Shown here piece by piece: positions 9,662-19,574 of a stretch of 64,000 bases of DNA. Positions within the stretch are counted from its first letter, which is position 1, and each line of letters begins with the position of its first letter. This DNA is from Haliea sp. (GTDB lineage: Bacteria; Pseudomonadota; Gammaproteobacteria; Pseudomonadales; Halieaceae). The notes beneath the pieces are model-generated. The model was not told the origin of the DNA. It saw only the letters and a list, made by a program, of their open reading frames with translations, and made no database searches. The DNA is taken from NCBI GenBank assembly GCA_016704305.1, contig JADJAL010000060.1:1-64000 (forward strand), given 5' to 3'. The position numbers and the translations under genes are program-made.

Positions 9662-11432
9662 CTACAGCGGGCAGTTCGCCGTTCCCGGCACACAGAACGC
9701 GGTAATGTTGTTCGGAATCCACGAGTTCGCGGTGGACGTGTCCGGAAACGCGCCGGTGATGGGATGGCGCGCACCGATACCTCCGCCCACAAACAGGATG
9801 CCGTCATTCACCACCGCGCCGCTGGCGACCGACGTATTCCCGATGTCGGGACTGGACCAGAGTTGCTCGCCCGTGTCGGCATCCCAGGCATGGATTTTGG
9901 TTAACACGTCGCCGGTAAAGACGACACCGGGGATCGCACTGGTCGGGGCGAAGCTGCCCAGCGGCAGTTCGCGCTGCCAAACCACCTCTCCGGTGTTGAT
10001 CGCCAGCGCGTGCACATTGGGCCGCTGCGGATTCGCCAGCGACTGGTAGGGAGATGAAAAATAGACCCTCTCGCGTTGCTGGTCCACGGCGGCGGTGGCG
10101 ATGATGCCGCTGAACGACCCGCCGGGAACGACCTTGGTGGACCAGTACAGGAAGTCCGCACTGCGATGATCCACCACCTGTTCGGTGTAGCGTTTGTTAA
10201 TGCCTTCGCGATCCATCACGTAGTAGGTGCCATCCTTGCTGCCAACGCCCACCACATCCACGGTGATGGCCTCGCCGCACCGGTATGGTCGTTGTCTGGA
10301 TCTGGAACAGGTTGGGCACGGCGCCGAATGACAGGTCACCGTTGTCGATCTCGCGCGGTCGCCAGGTCCAGGCCAGCGAGCCGTCAAGTGTCAGCGCGGT
10401 GATCGCACAATCGTGGGGCGGCATGATCGGCCCGGGCCGGAAACTGACATCCTCCGCTTCGGAGTCACAGTTGCTGGAGGCGAAGTAGAGCGTGGAGCGA
10501 CCTACGTCCACCGCGGCCGAGGACCAGACGTTGCCGCAACCGTTGCGATTGCGCGGGTGGTTGCAGCCCTTGCGCGTGTTGAACCAGTCCGGGTCCACCA
10601 GGTCCAGCCCCAGCGCCTCCAGCGAGTGGTAGCCATCGTAGTGGGTGATGTTGTCGCCCGGATCGGGATAGCAGGTCTGCCCGCTCTCAAGGTCGAAGAA
10701 CCAGGCCATGTAACCGGTGTCGACATCCAGTGCGTAGAAACCGCCCTTGCCGCCTTCATAAGCGAGTGCCGGGTCGTCGCTCTCGACGCGCTCCTTGTCG
10801 TCGACGTCCATGCCGAAGAACACTTTCCCATCGGCGATGATGGGCGAGGATTCAATCTGGTTCCGTTCGCCGTGGTAATTGCAGTCGAGCACGCCGTTCC
10901 TGCAACCGGTCCCCGCGTCGAACGTCCAGAGCGCCTCGCCTGTCAGTGCGTTAAGTGCGTAAAAGCGCTGCGCCGCGCCGAACAAAACTGCATCGACGCC
11001 CTTTACCTTGCCAACATGCACAGAGCCGGTATTGGGAAAGCTGACTTCCTGCGGCTTGGTCTGGAAGCGCCACAGTTCCTCGCCGGTTGCGGCCTTGATC
11101 GCGTACATATAACCGTCCCAGGACTGGACGAAGACAACGGCGCGCCTGCCCTCTGGCAAATCCAGCTGCGCCACGGTGGGCGAGGCGGTGATGATCGCGC
11201 CGGTGGGGAAGGTCCACAGAATCTCCAATTCGTGGACATTGTCGCGCGTGATCTGTGTTTCGTCCGAGTTGAAAAAGGTGCGCTGTGGTCCGCCGGCGTA
11301 GGTGAGCCATTGCGGCTGCTCGGCCAGGGGAATCTCCAGATCCAGCCCGTCCCCGTTGGAACAGGCGATCGTCAGCAGGGCGATTGCCGGCAGTAATATC
11401 CAGTGCCCTGCGCGTTTAACCGGGTGCATCAT
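9662..11432 (-). CDS. PQQ-type beta-propeller lipoprotein (quinoprotein / PVA-dehydrogenase-like), one frameshift
   Basis: A lipoprotein of about 589 residues. The signal peptide ends with lipobox LTIAC near residue 24, so it should be anchored in the outer or inner membrane and face the periplasm. The mature part has repeated beta-propeller blades of the PQQ type: SWDGYMYAIKAATGEELWRF, FYALNALTGEALWTFDAGTG, GFYALDVDTGYMAWFFDLES and ALAINTGEVVWQRELPLGSF. A frameshift at about 10285 separates the first 380 residues from GVGSKDGTYYVMDREGINKR and the rest; the total is 3n+1. Many Cys residues are present, but no CxxCH heme site was seen. It probably oxidises an alcohol or polyol. The 36-base gap to the next upstream gene suggests an operon. 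Confidence 0.85.
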
Positions 11433-11468
11433 GTTGCTGCGCTCTGAGTCGATAGTTCCAGCCCGTGG

Positions 11469-12743
11469 CTACTCGTCGTTAAAGCGAATGCGCCAGACCT
11501 TGCCCTTGCCGCCTGCCGGTCCAACCCTCGGCAGCGTGCCCTGCAGTTGCATGTCGGTGAAGTACAGCGTGCCGTTGGAATCCAGGGCCAGGGCGTAGGG
11601 GTGGCCCGATGACAGCGGCAGGCCGCCCGGCGTGAACGGGCTCTCTGGCGGGACGTTGTTGGCCGGATCCAGGATCGTCTGGTAAACAGTGGTGCCATCC
11701 GCGCTGTACTCGAGAATCTTGCCGTCGAAGACGCTGGAGACATACCAGTTGCCGGTGACGGGAGACTGCACGATGCCCGAGGGACTGAACATCTCGCCCG
11801 CAGCCACGAAGACGTCGCGATCCAGCGCGTCACCGAGCGCGGGATCGACCATGGGCGCGCCGGTCTTGTCGCTGCCGCTGCAGCCGCCGGCGAAGTCCGG
11901 ACCGGTCGGAAATGGCGGGCGGAACACCACCACGGTGCCATTGCCGGCATTGGCGACATAGACATTGTTGTCGGCGTCAACCGCGATGCTCGACGCCGCG
12001 CTGAGATCGGTGGCTATCTTGCAGTAGTTGTCGCTGAAAGAGTCATTCGGATACCCGGACGCCGGCACGTTGCCCGGCCACACCCTGAAGCCCTTATCGG
12101 GATCGGGAAACCAGATGATCAACTGGCCGGTGGCGGCGCCCACGGACTGGCTGCCGAGTTCGGAGACGAACAGCCTCCCGCTGCCGTCGCGCGCCATCCC
12201 GCAACCAAAGGATTCGAGCTGGTTGTCCGGGCTCACGCTGGTCGGCGTCAGCTTGCCCACCTGCCGCATGTCGCGATCAAAGACGCCCCAGCCTGCGTGC
12301 GCGAAGTCCGGCGGATCGGCGCCCTGGCCGGTGTCCTCGCCAAAGATGCGGTTGCCTTCGGCGTCCACGCAAATCTGGGCGTTGGAATCCCTGCCGCCGT
12401 TAGCGGCGCTCTCGATCACCACGTCATGCACCAGCGGTGGATTGTCGATACTGTTGATCAGGATGCGGCGCTGGCGATTGCCCTCGTGGAAGATCAATTC
12501 CTCGCCATTTGGGCCCTCAAATACCGCGATGCCGTCGGGAAACGACATCGGGATACCCGGCGCCGGTGTTGTCAGGTCCATCAGGAGTTCCGGCGACAAT
12601 GGCGCGGGCCCCGGTCCCGGCTCGCGTGGCGGCAACGAATCATCACGTACAGGGTCGCTGCTGTCAGAGCAGGCCGACAGCAGCAGCACAGAAGCGACGA
12701 CAAATGCCAGGGGCAGCCGGGTATAACGGGATAGATCGCGCAT
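11469..12743 (-). CDS. NHL/SMP-30-like beta-propeller lipoprotein
   Basis: A 424-residue lipoprotein with a signal peptide ending VLLLSAC (lipobox at about residue 25), then a Pro/Gly-rich linker. Propeller-type repeats follow: FPDGIAVFEGPNGEELIFHE, GCGMARDGSGRLFVSELGSQ, SSIAVDADNNVYVANAGNGT and PYALALDSNGTLYFTDMQLQ. These resemble NHL or SMP-30/gluconolactonase-like blades. It is probably periplasmic and membrane anchored. It directly precedes the PQQ-like lipoprotein (36 bases), so the two may work as a pair, for example with one oxidising a substrate and the other binding or hydrolysing the lactone product; that role is a guess. Confidence 0.8.
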   Translation of the reverse strand: MRDLSRYTRLPLAFVVASVLLLSACSDSSDPVRDDSLPPREPGPGPAPLSPELLMDLTTPAPGIPMSFPDGIAVFEGPNGEELIFHEGNRQRRILINSIDNPPLVHDVVIESAANGGRDSNAQICVDAEGNRIFGEDTGQGADPPDFAHAGWGVFDRDMRQVGKLTPTSVSPDNQLESFGCGMARDGSGRLFVSELGSQSVGAATGQLIIWFPDPDKGFRVWPGNVPASGYPNDSFSDNYCKIATDLSAASSIAVDADNNVYVANAGNGTVVVFRPPFPTGPDFAGGCSGSDKTGAPMVDPALGDALDRDVFVAAGEMFSPSGIVQSPVTGNWYVSSVFDGKILEYSADGTTVYQTILDPANNVPPESPFTPGGLPLSSGHPYALALDSNGTLYFTDMQLQGTLPRVGPAGGKGKVWRIRFNDE

Positions 12744-12868
12744 CTTTTATTCTTCTCGTTCGAAATCCGTCGAGTTGAAAAATAATTCAAATTTGACAAC
12801 AAGTCAAAAAACGCAACCGTGCGCCCAACCCCGGGCGCGTCAATCCTGTGCACGTTAAATGCGTCGCG

Positions 12869-13675
12869 CTAGTCTCCACCTTGCAGGAATCGCTGCGTCG
12901 CCTGCAGTACCGCACTGGCACGTCCGACGGCATCGCCCGCAAAACGCTGCATCAAATCCCGCGAACGCACTTCCACGCTAAGCGGCAGGTGCGGGTCGAG
13001 TTGCCCGAGGATGGCGCGCAGCGGAAGCTCGCCGTCGCCAGGCAGTCTGCGCAGGTACAGCGCGTCGTCCAACAGTCCTTCCGGGCTGTCATCGGCCAGC
13101 ATGGCGGTGGCATCGCACAACTGGAGGTAGGGGATCAGGTCGCGTTCGATACCGCGCAAATCCTCTGCCGCACTGCCGGTGCGCATCAGGTGCAGTGTGT
13201 CCACCAGAATGCCGCCTGCCGGGTGGCCCACGTCACGCACCACCGCCAGTGCCTGTTGCAGCGTCCGGATTTCAGTGATGGCGAGGAACTCCAGCACCAC
13301 CCGCAGAGCGCCGTGCTCGGCGCGGCGGCAGAGGTGTTCGAAGCGTCGCTTCGTCTTGGCGCTGCCCGGCTCGGATGACACGCACAGGACATTGCGCGCG
13401 CCCAGTTCCAGCGCGATCTCGATCATGCCGTCGTGCGCAGTCATTTTTTCACCGGGCTTGAACCACACTACTTCAAGGTCGAGTGCGCACAGGCCGGTCT
13501 CCGCCAGCGCCTGCGCCACGCGTTTGCCGCGTCCGCGATCCCAGGTCGGCAGGTCGCACCAGATGCCTGCCGCCGTGAAACCTGCCTGCGCCGCGGCGTA
13601 CACGGTTTCTTCGGGCGAAAACTCCGGCAATACGCCGGCGGCGAGGAAATCAAACGGGTATCTATTTTTTATCAA
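12869..13675 (-). CDS. Sugar phosphate isomerase/epimerase-like TIM-barrel protein (second copy)
   Basis: A TIM-barrel protein of about 268 residues in the xylose-isomerase-like superfamily, with GARNVLCVSSEPGSAKTKRR, a Glu-containing strand LRVVLEFLAITEIRTLQQAL, a metal-site strand GILVDTLHLMRTGS and LPLSVEVRSRDLMQRFAGD. The TTG at 13675 gives MIKNRYPFDFLAAGVLPEF; the same frame extends to an ATG at 13765 but those extra residues look unrelated. It is only distantly like the protein at 8590-9459, so the locus carries two such enzymes. It is the most upstream gene of the minus-strand block and is divergent from the GFA-type gene. Confidence 0.7.
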   Translation of the reverse strand: MIKNRYPFDFLAAGVLPEFSPEETVYAAAQAGFTAAGIWCDLPTWDRGRGKRVAQALAETGLCALDLEVVWFKPGEKMTAHDGMIEIALELGARNVLCVSSEPGSAKTKRRFEHLCRRAEHGALRVVLEFLAITEIRTLQQALAVVRDVGHPAGGILVDTLHLMRTGSAAEDLRGIERDLIPYLQLCDATAMLADDSPEGLLDDALYLRRLPGDGELPLRAILGQLDPHLPLSVEVRSRDLMQRFAGDAVGRASAVLQATQRFLQGGD

Positions 13676-13874
13676 GGGCTTACCTGCGGGTGCTTTCGTT
13701 GGTGTCCTGCCGATGATACGACACGCCAACCTGGAGCGGGCGGTCTTCGGCACCGATGCCAGCAACGATGATTACGACGCGGATTTGGATAGCGACCGTA
13801 GCGTGGTGGCGGGTAGTATTGGTCGCGGGGCCCAAAGAACATAATGTAGTAAATAGCCTTTGTGGAGGTTTGCC

Positions 13875-14291
13875 ATGAGTAATGTAGTCACCGGTAGTTG
13901 TTTGTGCGAGCGCTATCGATACGCGTTTGACCGCGACCAGGTGCTTTCCGCTCACCATTGCCACTGCCGCGATTGCCGGAAGATGACGGGGAGCGGTAAG
14001 GCGACCATTGTCCTGGTGCCCACTGCGGCGCTGCAGGCGCAGGGCGAGCTCAACGCATACACGGTGACGGGAGCGGATGGTTCCCATGTCACGCGCTGTT
14101 TCTGCGCCAACTGCGGCTCTGGCGTGATCAGCTACGTTGAGGAAATGCCCGATATCCGGTTTGTCAAAGCCGGAACGCTGGATGACAGCAGTTGGGTCAC
14201 CATCGATTCAAGCTTCTGGAGCAGCACGGCTGAGCCATGGTCGCCGGTAGACGCAGGCTGTGTGGCGTTCGAAAGGAATCCGGTGATGTGA
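13875..14291 (+). CDS. GFA family protein (glutathione-dependent formaldehyde-activating enzyme-like / CENP-V fold)
   Basis: A 138-residue zinc protein with the Cys pattern of the GFA family: GSCLCERYRYAF, then HCHCRDCRKMTGSGKATIV and RCFCANCGSGVISY. Family members share a beta-tent fold with two zinc sites; most are not proven to act on S-hydroxymethylglutathione, so the enzymatic role is uncertain. The ATG at 13875 follows GGAGG at 13864-13868. The gene is divergent from the isomerase-like gene and convergent with the K+ channel, and appears to be a single transcription unit. Confidence 0.85.
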   Translation: MSNVVTGSCLCERYRYAFDRDQVLSAHHCHCRDCRKMTGSGKATIVLVPTAALQAQGELNAYTVTGADGSHVTRCFCANCGSGVISYVEEMPDIRFVKAGTLDDSSWVTIDSSFWSSTAEPWSPVDAGCVAFERNPVM

Positions 14292-14381
14292 TGACAGCGG
14301 CGTTGTGTTGACCGGTTCACTCCATCGGCCACCGAGGGCGCCGCAACATCCGGGTGCTGTGCAACCCGGGACCATGGCGTC

Positions 14382-16085
14382 TCAACGGCTGCTGTGCGGA
14401 CGGGCGCGGGCAAGGCGACGGAAGAGCCAACTGCGGGGCGGTTCGATACCGGTGCGGACGAATTCGAGGGGGCTGGGGTCGAGGAGGAAGCGACGCTGGG
14501 CATTTTCGACGCCGCTGGCGCCGGCGAAGAGGATGCGGTCGCCGCTGTGCAGGGTGATGCCGACCTCGGGGATAAACTCGAGTTGCTCGCCCCGCGCCAG
14601 CAGCAGCGGCACTGCACGCAAGCGGTTGGGCGGATCAGTGGGGTCGATCAGCAGCTCACTGAGCAGCAGGGGCGTGTCGCCGGGCGTGTTCAGTACCTGG
14701 CGCAAACCGGGATGGCTGGGCAGGCAGTCGAAGACCCAGACGTAGGGAGCGGGCTCGTCGAGCTCAAGCAGCAGGCGCACGATTATCTCCTCTGCAAGCG
14801 CGTTGCCGCGCTGGCGGACCTGCATGAGGAAGCGATTCAGCAGCGGCGAAACAAGCAGTTGCAAGCATTCGCGCAGCATCACTTCCGATTTCACAAAAGC
14901 GAGGTCAGCGCGCGAAGCCTCTATGAGGCCACGATCGGCGATGTGATTCTGGCGAATCATGACGGTCAGTCCAGCCGTGATGCGCCGCGCGCGCGACACG
15001 AAAGCGAGGTTGATCGCGTCGCGGTCGCTGCCGGCGATGATGCCGACGGCTCGATCAATGCCTGCGCTGTGCAGACTGTCCTCGGAATTGTCGCCGCGCT
15101 GCAGGTTGGGTTCGTCCACCAGAAGCGTGTCTGCGTCGATGGCTGTCCAGCTCGACCCGGCGGCTTCGAGCGCCTGTGCCACGGCATGTCCAAAGCGGCC
15201 ATAGCCGAAGATGAGCCAGTGGCCCTGGGGAACGGCAAGCGGGCGCGGACACGCATCGCCGGGGGGACTGGTAAGCCACTCCTCGACCCACAGGACGGCG
15301 GGGGAGGCGATGCTTAGCGAGAGGTTGGTTGCAAACGTGGCAAATGGATCGATGACGTGAATATTGCCGAAGCAGCCGAGGTTGGTCTGCGCGATCCGGT
15401 CGTGCACGCGGACGATGATCTCGCGCTCCGGTTGCGCAACCGAGGCGCCGATCGCGATGGCCTGGGCAATCTCATCGTCGTCGACCAGCACGATCAGCGC
15501 CCTGCAGTGCCGGTGCGCGATGCCCGCGTCCTGCTGAACCTCGGGCCAGCGGGCGTCGGCTGCGAGGACCAGAGGTGAGTGGCGGAATTCCTCGATATCG
15601 ATGGCGTCGGCGCGATCGCCCGCTTCTTCTATGATGACAATGCGAAAGTCCAGCTCGTCGAAGGCGTGCGCCAGTGCGCGCCCGCTCTGGCCGTAACCGG
15701 CGATGATGATGAAGCGCTCTTCGAGTCGGCGAACCCGGGTCACAAAGCGGCTGCGCGCCAGGGCAGCGCGGAAGCTCTTGTCCTGCACGAGGCTGATGAG
15801 GCTGCCCAGTGCGTAGGCCCAGCAGGTGACTGACAGGTAAATGCTGAATATGGTCCAGGCGCGCTGGGCGTCGGTGAACGGGTAGGGCAGTTCGCCAAAG
15901 CCGATGGTGGTGGCGGTGTAGCTGATGACGTAGAAGGCGTGGAAGATGCCCAGTGAATGCGGCTCGCCATCGGGCCCGATGCCGGGCATGAGGGTCAAGC
16001 CCAGCACTGAGACGGCGTAGGCCAGTATCAGTGCAATCAGCGGCGCGCGCAGGCGCCGCAGGGCCAGCAGCGAGACGTCGCCCAT
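14382..16085 (-). CDS. Potassium channel with two TrkA-N (RCK) domains
   Basis: A 567-residue inner-membrane protein. A first helix near residues 15-35 is followed by the pore loop SYTATTIGFGELPYPF, whose TIGFG matches a K+ selectivity filter, and a second helix TIFSIYLSVTCWAYALGSLI. Two Rossmann-type RCK domains follow: FIIIAGYGQSGRALAHAFDE (about residue 125) and HWLIFGYGRFGHAVAQALEA (about 290), then C-terminal RCK-like segments. RCK domains bind NAD or ions and gate the pore. The neighbour 8 bases downstream on the plus coordinates is a DUF6394 membrane protein transcribed first, so both probably form one operon. Confidence 0.9.
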   Translation of the reverse strand: MGDVSLLALRRLRAPLIALILAYAVSVLGLTLMPGIGPDGEPHSLGIFHAFYVISYTATTIGFGELPYPFTDAQRAWTIFSIYLSVTCWAYALGSLISLVQDKSFRAALARSRFVTRVRRLEERFIIIAGYGQSGRALAHAFDELDFRIVIIEEAGDRADAIDIEEFRHSPLVLAADARWPEVQQDAGIAHRHCRALIVLVDDDEIAQAIAIGASVAQPEREIIVRVHDRIAQTNLGCFGNIHVIDPFATFATNLSLSIASPAVLWVEEWLTSPPGDACPRPLAVPQGHWLIFGYGRFGHAVAQALEAAGSSWTAIDADTLLVDEPNLQRGDNSEDSLHSAGIDRAVGIIAGSDRDAINLAFVSRARRITAGLTVMIRQNHIADRGLIEASRADLAFVKSEVMLRECLQLLVSPLLNRFLMQVRQRGNALAEEIIVRLLLELDEPAPYVWVFDCLPSHPGLRQVLNTPGDTPLLLSELLIDPTDPPNRLRAVPLLLARGEQLEFIPEVGITLHSGDRILFAGASGVENAQRRFLLDPSPLEFVRTGIEPPRSWLFRRLARARPHSSR

Positions 16086-16093
16086 CTATGCGC

Positions 16094-16477
16094 TCACCGG
16101 CTCTGCCGCAGGGTCTCGCCGATGAGCAGGATGACAGAGACGAGGTTGGCGACGAGTGCGCCACCGGACAGCGACACAATCAATGACATGGTCTCGCCAT
16201 TCATGGCTTCCTGTTGAACATACACGTGCCATGTCCAGATCAGGCTGGCGGCAATCAGTTGGAATACGGCTACCAGGCTGGTAGCCAGATGGGTGGCGCC
16301 CATGTGGGTGCGGTCGCCGAACTTGAGAACGGTGGCGATGAGATTCACCACCACGGTGGCGAACAGCTCGCTGGGATGATGCAGCTCGGGCCTGTCAATA
16401 TCGCCAATGAAAAATCCGAAATTGAGTGTGCAGGCGAAGATAATAAAGAAACCAAAGATGACTTTTTCGAGATTCAT
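16094..16477 (-). CDS. DUF6394 family small membrane protein
   Basis: A protein of 127 residues from the ATG at 16477 (MNLEKVIFGFFIIFACTLNF). A longer reading to 16543 exists, but this start fits the family's usual length and N-terminus. It has three to four hydrophobic helices: residues 5-25, AIWTW-type helix LVAVFQLIAASLIWTWHVYV, and SLSGGALVANLVSVILLIGE. A conserved loop HHPSELFATVVVNLIATVLK lies between. The function is unknown. It sits 8 bases before the K+ channel gene and could be a partner of that channel. Confidence 0.75.
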   Translation of the reverse strand: MNLEKVIFGFFIIFACTLNFGFFIGDIDRPELHHPSELFATVVVNLIATVLKFGDRTHMGATHLATSLVAVFQLIAASLIWTWHVYVQQEAMNGETMSLIVSLSGGALVANLVSVILLIGETLRQSR

Positions 16478-16564
16478 GCGCGGCACCCGTGAAAGAACAA
16501 TCAACACAGCGCGCAGCATCGCCGTTTGCCGGTGGGATGGCAAGGTGGGGGAACTGACTTGGAA

Positions 16565-18117
16565 CTATGCCGGTCGCGCTGGCGCTGCCAGATGGGTGGC
16601 GAGGCGGGCGGAGAGCGCCACGATGGTGAGTGTCGGGTTGGCGTATCCGGTGGTGGGAAATACGGCGGAGCCGGCGATATACAGGTTCGCCAGGCCGTGC
16701 ACACGGCATTGGCGATCAACGACACTGTTTCGCGGTGAGTCTCCCATGCGGGTCGTTCCGTACTGGTGGTGGCCGCCGTGCAGGAATTCACCGCCAGCCT
16801 CCGGGGTCTGCAGTTGCTCCGGCCCTGATTGCACGCGTCCGATGCCATTGCGCGCCAGCTGCCGCCCAGCAGCCGCATTCCGGCCTGCATGCTCGTGCGA
16901 TCCAGCTCGGTCAGGCGCCAGTCCATCACCGCCCGCCGCAATCCCAACTCATCACGCTGCGTGTCGAGCGTGATCCTGCTGTCGGGATTGGGCGCCTGCT
17001 CCGCGCGCGTCTCCAGCGTCGCATAGAGCGTCTGCGCATGCGTCGTGGGCGACAGGATGGATTGCAGGTCAGCCAGGAATTCGGGCACCTCGCCCACTTC
17101 TCCCACGCGCCCGAGTGGCGTGTCCTGCACGAGTCGCCGCACGGGGGCGGGTAATTGTCGCAGCAACATTTCCCGTCTCCCCGGCGACTGATGCGGCAGC
17201 AGGAAAAAGTGAAAGTTGAGCAGGTGATGTTGCCTGGCCGCGCTCGGCCGGATCGCCGTTAGAACCGCAACTTTGTCCTCGCCCTCGCGGCGCAGGCGTT
17301 TTCCGGCTTGCGCGTTGAACATCATCAGGCGCGGGCCAAACAGCACCGGGTGTTGCAGGAAGTAGCGGCCGACCATGTCGTTGGCATTGCCGAGTCCCGT
17401 CCTGTGAACACTGTCGGCATTCAGCAACAGGCGCGCGGTCTGGATGGCTCCCGCCGCAAGCACGAAGCGCTGCGCCAGCACCCGGAACCGTTTGCCCGCC
17501 AATGTCGACACCTGCAGCGCCGCCACGCGCTGCCCGGTTTCATCGGTCTCGATGTCCACCACCGTGGCGTCCAGAAAGGTCCGAATACGATTGGACGATT
17601 CCAGCTGCGGCCCATAGCGGGTGCCAAAGCGCACCGGTGTATTGTCGTAGTAGAAAACGGTGTTGTGGAAATCCCGGTCCTGCAACAGGTCGGCACGGAT
17701 GGACGGCAGGTGTTCCGGGTTGTACTGCGCCGGCGGTAGTTCGAGAATCCTGTGGGCCGTGTCGTAGTAGGGAAGCAAGTCAGCAAATGCAATGGGCCAG
17801 CCGCTGCCGGGAACCCAGGAGCGTCGCTCCAGATCCATCGCGTCGAGCCGCCTGCACAACCCACCCCAATGGGCACTGGTGCCGCCGAGGCCGCGCAGCC
17901 GGTTGGCCACGCTCGGGTCCGTCGTGATGCCTGCCTGCCGCGTCTGGTTCAGCAACGCGTATTTCGGATCCGGGGTGCGACCACCGCTCTCAAGCAGCAC
18001 GCAATCGACGCCCAGTCGCTCCAGCTCCAGCGCAACCGTCATACCGGCCGGGCCGGAGCCGACAATGCAGATGCCTGCCTGGACTTCCTCGGGGGCGTTG
18101 CTGCCAGTCTCTATCAT
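16565..18117 (-). CDS. GMC family oxidoreductase (one frameshift)
   Basis: A FAD-dependent glucose-methanol-choline oxidoreductase of about 517 residues. The N-terminus has the dinucleotide fold CIVGSGPAGMTVALELERLG with a later Glu (LLESGGRTPDP), then RLRGLGGTSAHWGGLCRRLD, a GMC-type FAD contact, and FVLAAGAIQTARLLL. The frame slips at about 16860. The other frame gives HHQYGTTRMGDSPRNSVVD and AGSAVFPTTGYANPTLTIVA, the C-terminal active-site and FAD motifs. I took ATG 18117 (MIETGSN) as start. A small Tat-signal protein is encoded 80 bases upstream, as in gluconate-dehydrogenase-like two-subunit enzymes. The substrate is unknown. Confidence 0.85.
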
Positions 18118-18196
18118 GTCGTCGAGCCAGCATGACACACGATCATGGCAAGTCGTGCTCCGCGATCCGGTCCCGGTGGTGCTTTTGGCCCGGTCC

Positions 18197-18547
18197 TCAT
18201 GCGTTGTGTGCGTGAATGAGGACGCACAGGCGAAGCTCTGTCTCGGCAAGCCACCAGCCGTCCACCTGCACCAACCGATTCGTTTCGAAATCGTCGTGTA
18301 TCAATTGCCGCAGGCGCGCGACCCACTGCGCGACCGTATCCGGGGTGCGCCACGCCAGATTTCCTCGGGGTTCGGGTACATGTCGGCGAACCGCTCCCCC
18401 GATCCTGCGGGCGGCGTAACTGTCGGCCAGCGGGCTGGCGTCTTCGAATAAACCGTCCGGGATGAGGAGGAGAGAACCGACGGCGATTGCTGCAGAACCT
18501 GCGATGAGCACACGTCGTCGTGTTATTTGAGCCGTGTCTTTACGCAT
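18197..18547 (-). CDS. Small Tat-signal protein upstream of GMC oxidoreductase
   Basis: A 116-residue protein. The N-terminus ITRRRVLIAGSAAIAVGSLL is a twin-arginine signal, so it is likely exported folded or with a partner. The rest is mostly helical, with YAARRIGGAVRRHVPEPRG and AQWVARLRQLIHDDFETNRL, then VDGWWLAETELRLCVLIHA. I recognise no named domain. Its place just before a GMC oxidoreductase suggests the small subunit of a membrane-associated dehydrogenase, comparable to gluconate 2-dehydrogenase subunit 3, which carries the Tat signal for the flavoprotein. That role is inferred from context only. Confidence 0.65.
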   Translation of the reverse strand: MRKDTAQITRRRVLIAGSAAIAVGSLLLIPDGLFEDASPLADSYAARRIGGAVRRHVPEPRGNLAWRTPDTVAQWVARLRQLIHDDFETNRLVQVDGWWLAETELRLCVLIHAHNA

Positions 18548-18630
18548 AATTCAAGTCCGTTCCGCTGGACGCCCGCATGACACGGGTGACGTTTTGCTGC
18601 GGCGGTCGCCTGGCAGAAACACTGGCGACG

Positions 18631-19452
18631 TCACCAGGGCTGTGTGTCTCCGTCACGCATCAGGAACCTGCCCGTGTCTTCGAGCGTCAATCCCTCGATG
18701 GTCTCGATCATCTCGGCGACAACTTGCGCCGCATCGAGTTGGCCTGGCTGGCGATTTTTCTCATTCTGTCCGGTCCACGTCCAGCCGGGCTCAAACATCG
18801 TAACAGAGACGTTTACTTCTCGCGCTGTTGGCACGATGGTGACCATCAGGCCATTGAGTGCCGTCTTGCTGGCCCGGTACCACATGTTCCCGGAGTGATG
18901 CGGGGGCTGGGAAACCTTGCCTGAACTCGAACTGATATTGACGATCTTCTTCAGGTTGCTCGCTGCGACGTGCGGCAGGAACGACTCGGCTACCTTGAGC
19001 GGACCCAACGCGTTTGTGTGCATGTAGATGTCGAATAGCGTGTAGTCGAGCGTGCCGAACGTTTGCGCGACGGCGGGGTCGCCCGTATTCATGATCCCCG
19101 CGTTATTGATCAGGACATCAATGGGCGTGTCTTTCAATTTCGCCGCCAGTGCATCGATTTCCTCATGGCGCAGCACATCCATTCGCTCGACGCTAACGGA
19201 TGCATATTGATCGGCAAGTGATTTGAGACTCTCTGGTACGGTGTCTCCCCGATGCGTGGCGATGACTTTCCAGCCCTTCGCCGCATACTGGGTAGCGAAC
19301 TCCAAACCGATGCCCCTGTTCGACCCGGTTATCAGGACTGTGCCGACCGGCGCCTCGGACATGCCGTACTTGATAGCAAGTGCGGCGACTATCGCCAGGG
19401 CCACAGCGAGCCCGCTTGCGACCACTGCGATCTTGAAGCTGCTTGATTTCAT
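18631..19452 (-). CDS. Membrane-anchored short-chain dehydrogenase/reductase
   Basis: A 273-residue SDR. An N-terminal hydrophobic helix (residues 7-28, IAVVASGLAVALAIVAALAI) probably anchors it in the membrane. The Rossmann motif is VLITGSNRGIGLEFA, the structural motif VLINNAGIMNTGD, the serine segment KIVNISSSSGKVSQ, and the catalytic pair YRASK. All catalytic residues are present, so it should be an active NAD(P)-dependent oxidoreductase; the substrate is unknown. It lies just outside the left end of the tRNA-Arg island and is separated from the GMC locus by 83 bases. Confidence 0.85.
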   Translation of the reverse strand: MKSSSFKIAVVASGLAVALAIVAALAIKYGMSEAPVGTVLITGSNRGIGLEFATQYAAKGWKVIATHRGDTVPESLKSLADQYASVSVERMDVLRHEEIDALAAKLKDTPIDVLINNAGIMNTGDPAVAQTFGTLDYTLFDIYMHTNALGPLKVAESFLPHVAASNLKKIVNISSSSGKVSQPPHHSGNMWYRASKTALNGLMVTIVPTAREVNVSVTMFEPGWTWTGQNEKNRQPGQLDAAQVVAEMIETIEGLTLEDTGRFLMRDGDTQPW

Positions 19453-19574
19453 CGCAAAAGCCCTTTTAGTCCCTGGGTAGGACTGGATCGATACCTGAAC
19501 GTCATGTGACGATAATTACGAATAACGGAAGAACGTGCAAAGGGTTTAGTGATTTTTCGAGCGGGGTGACGAAT

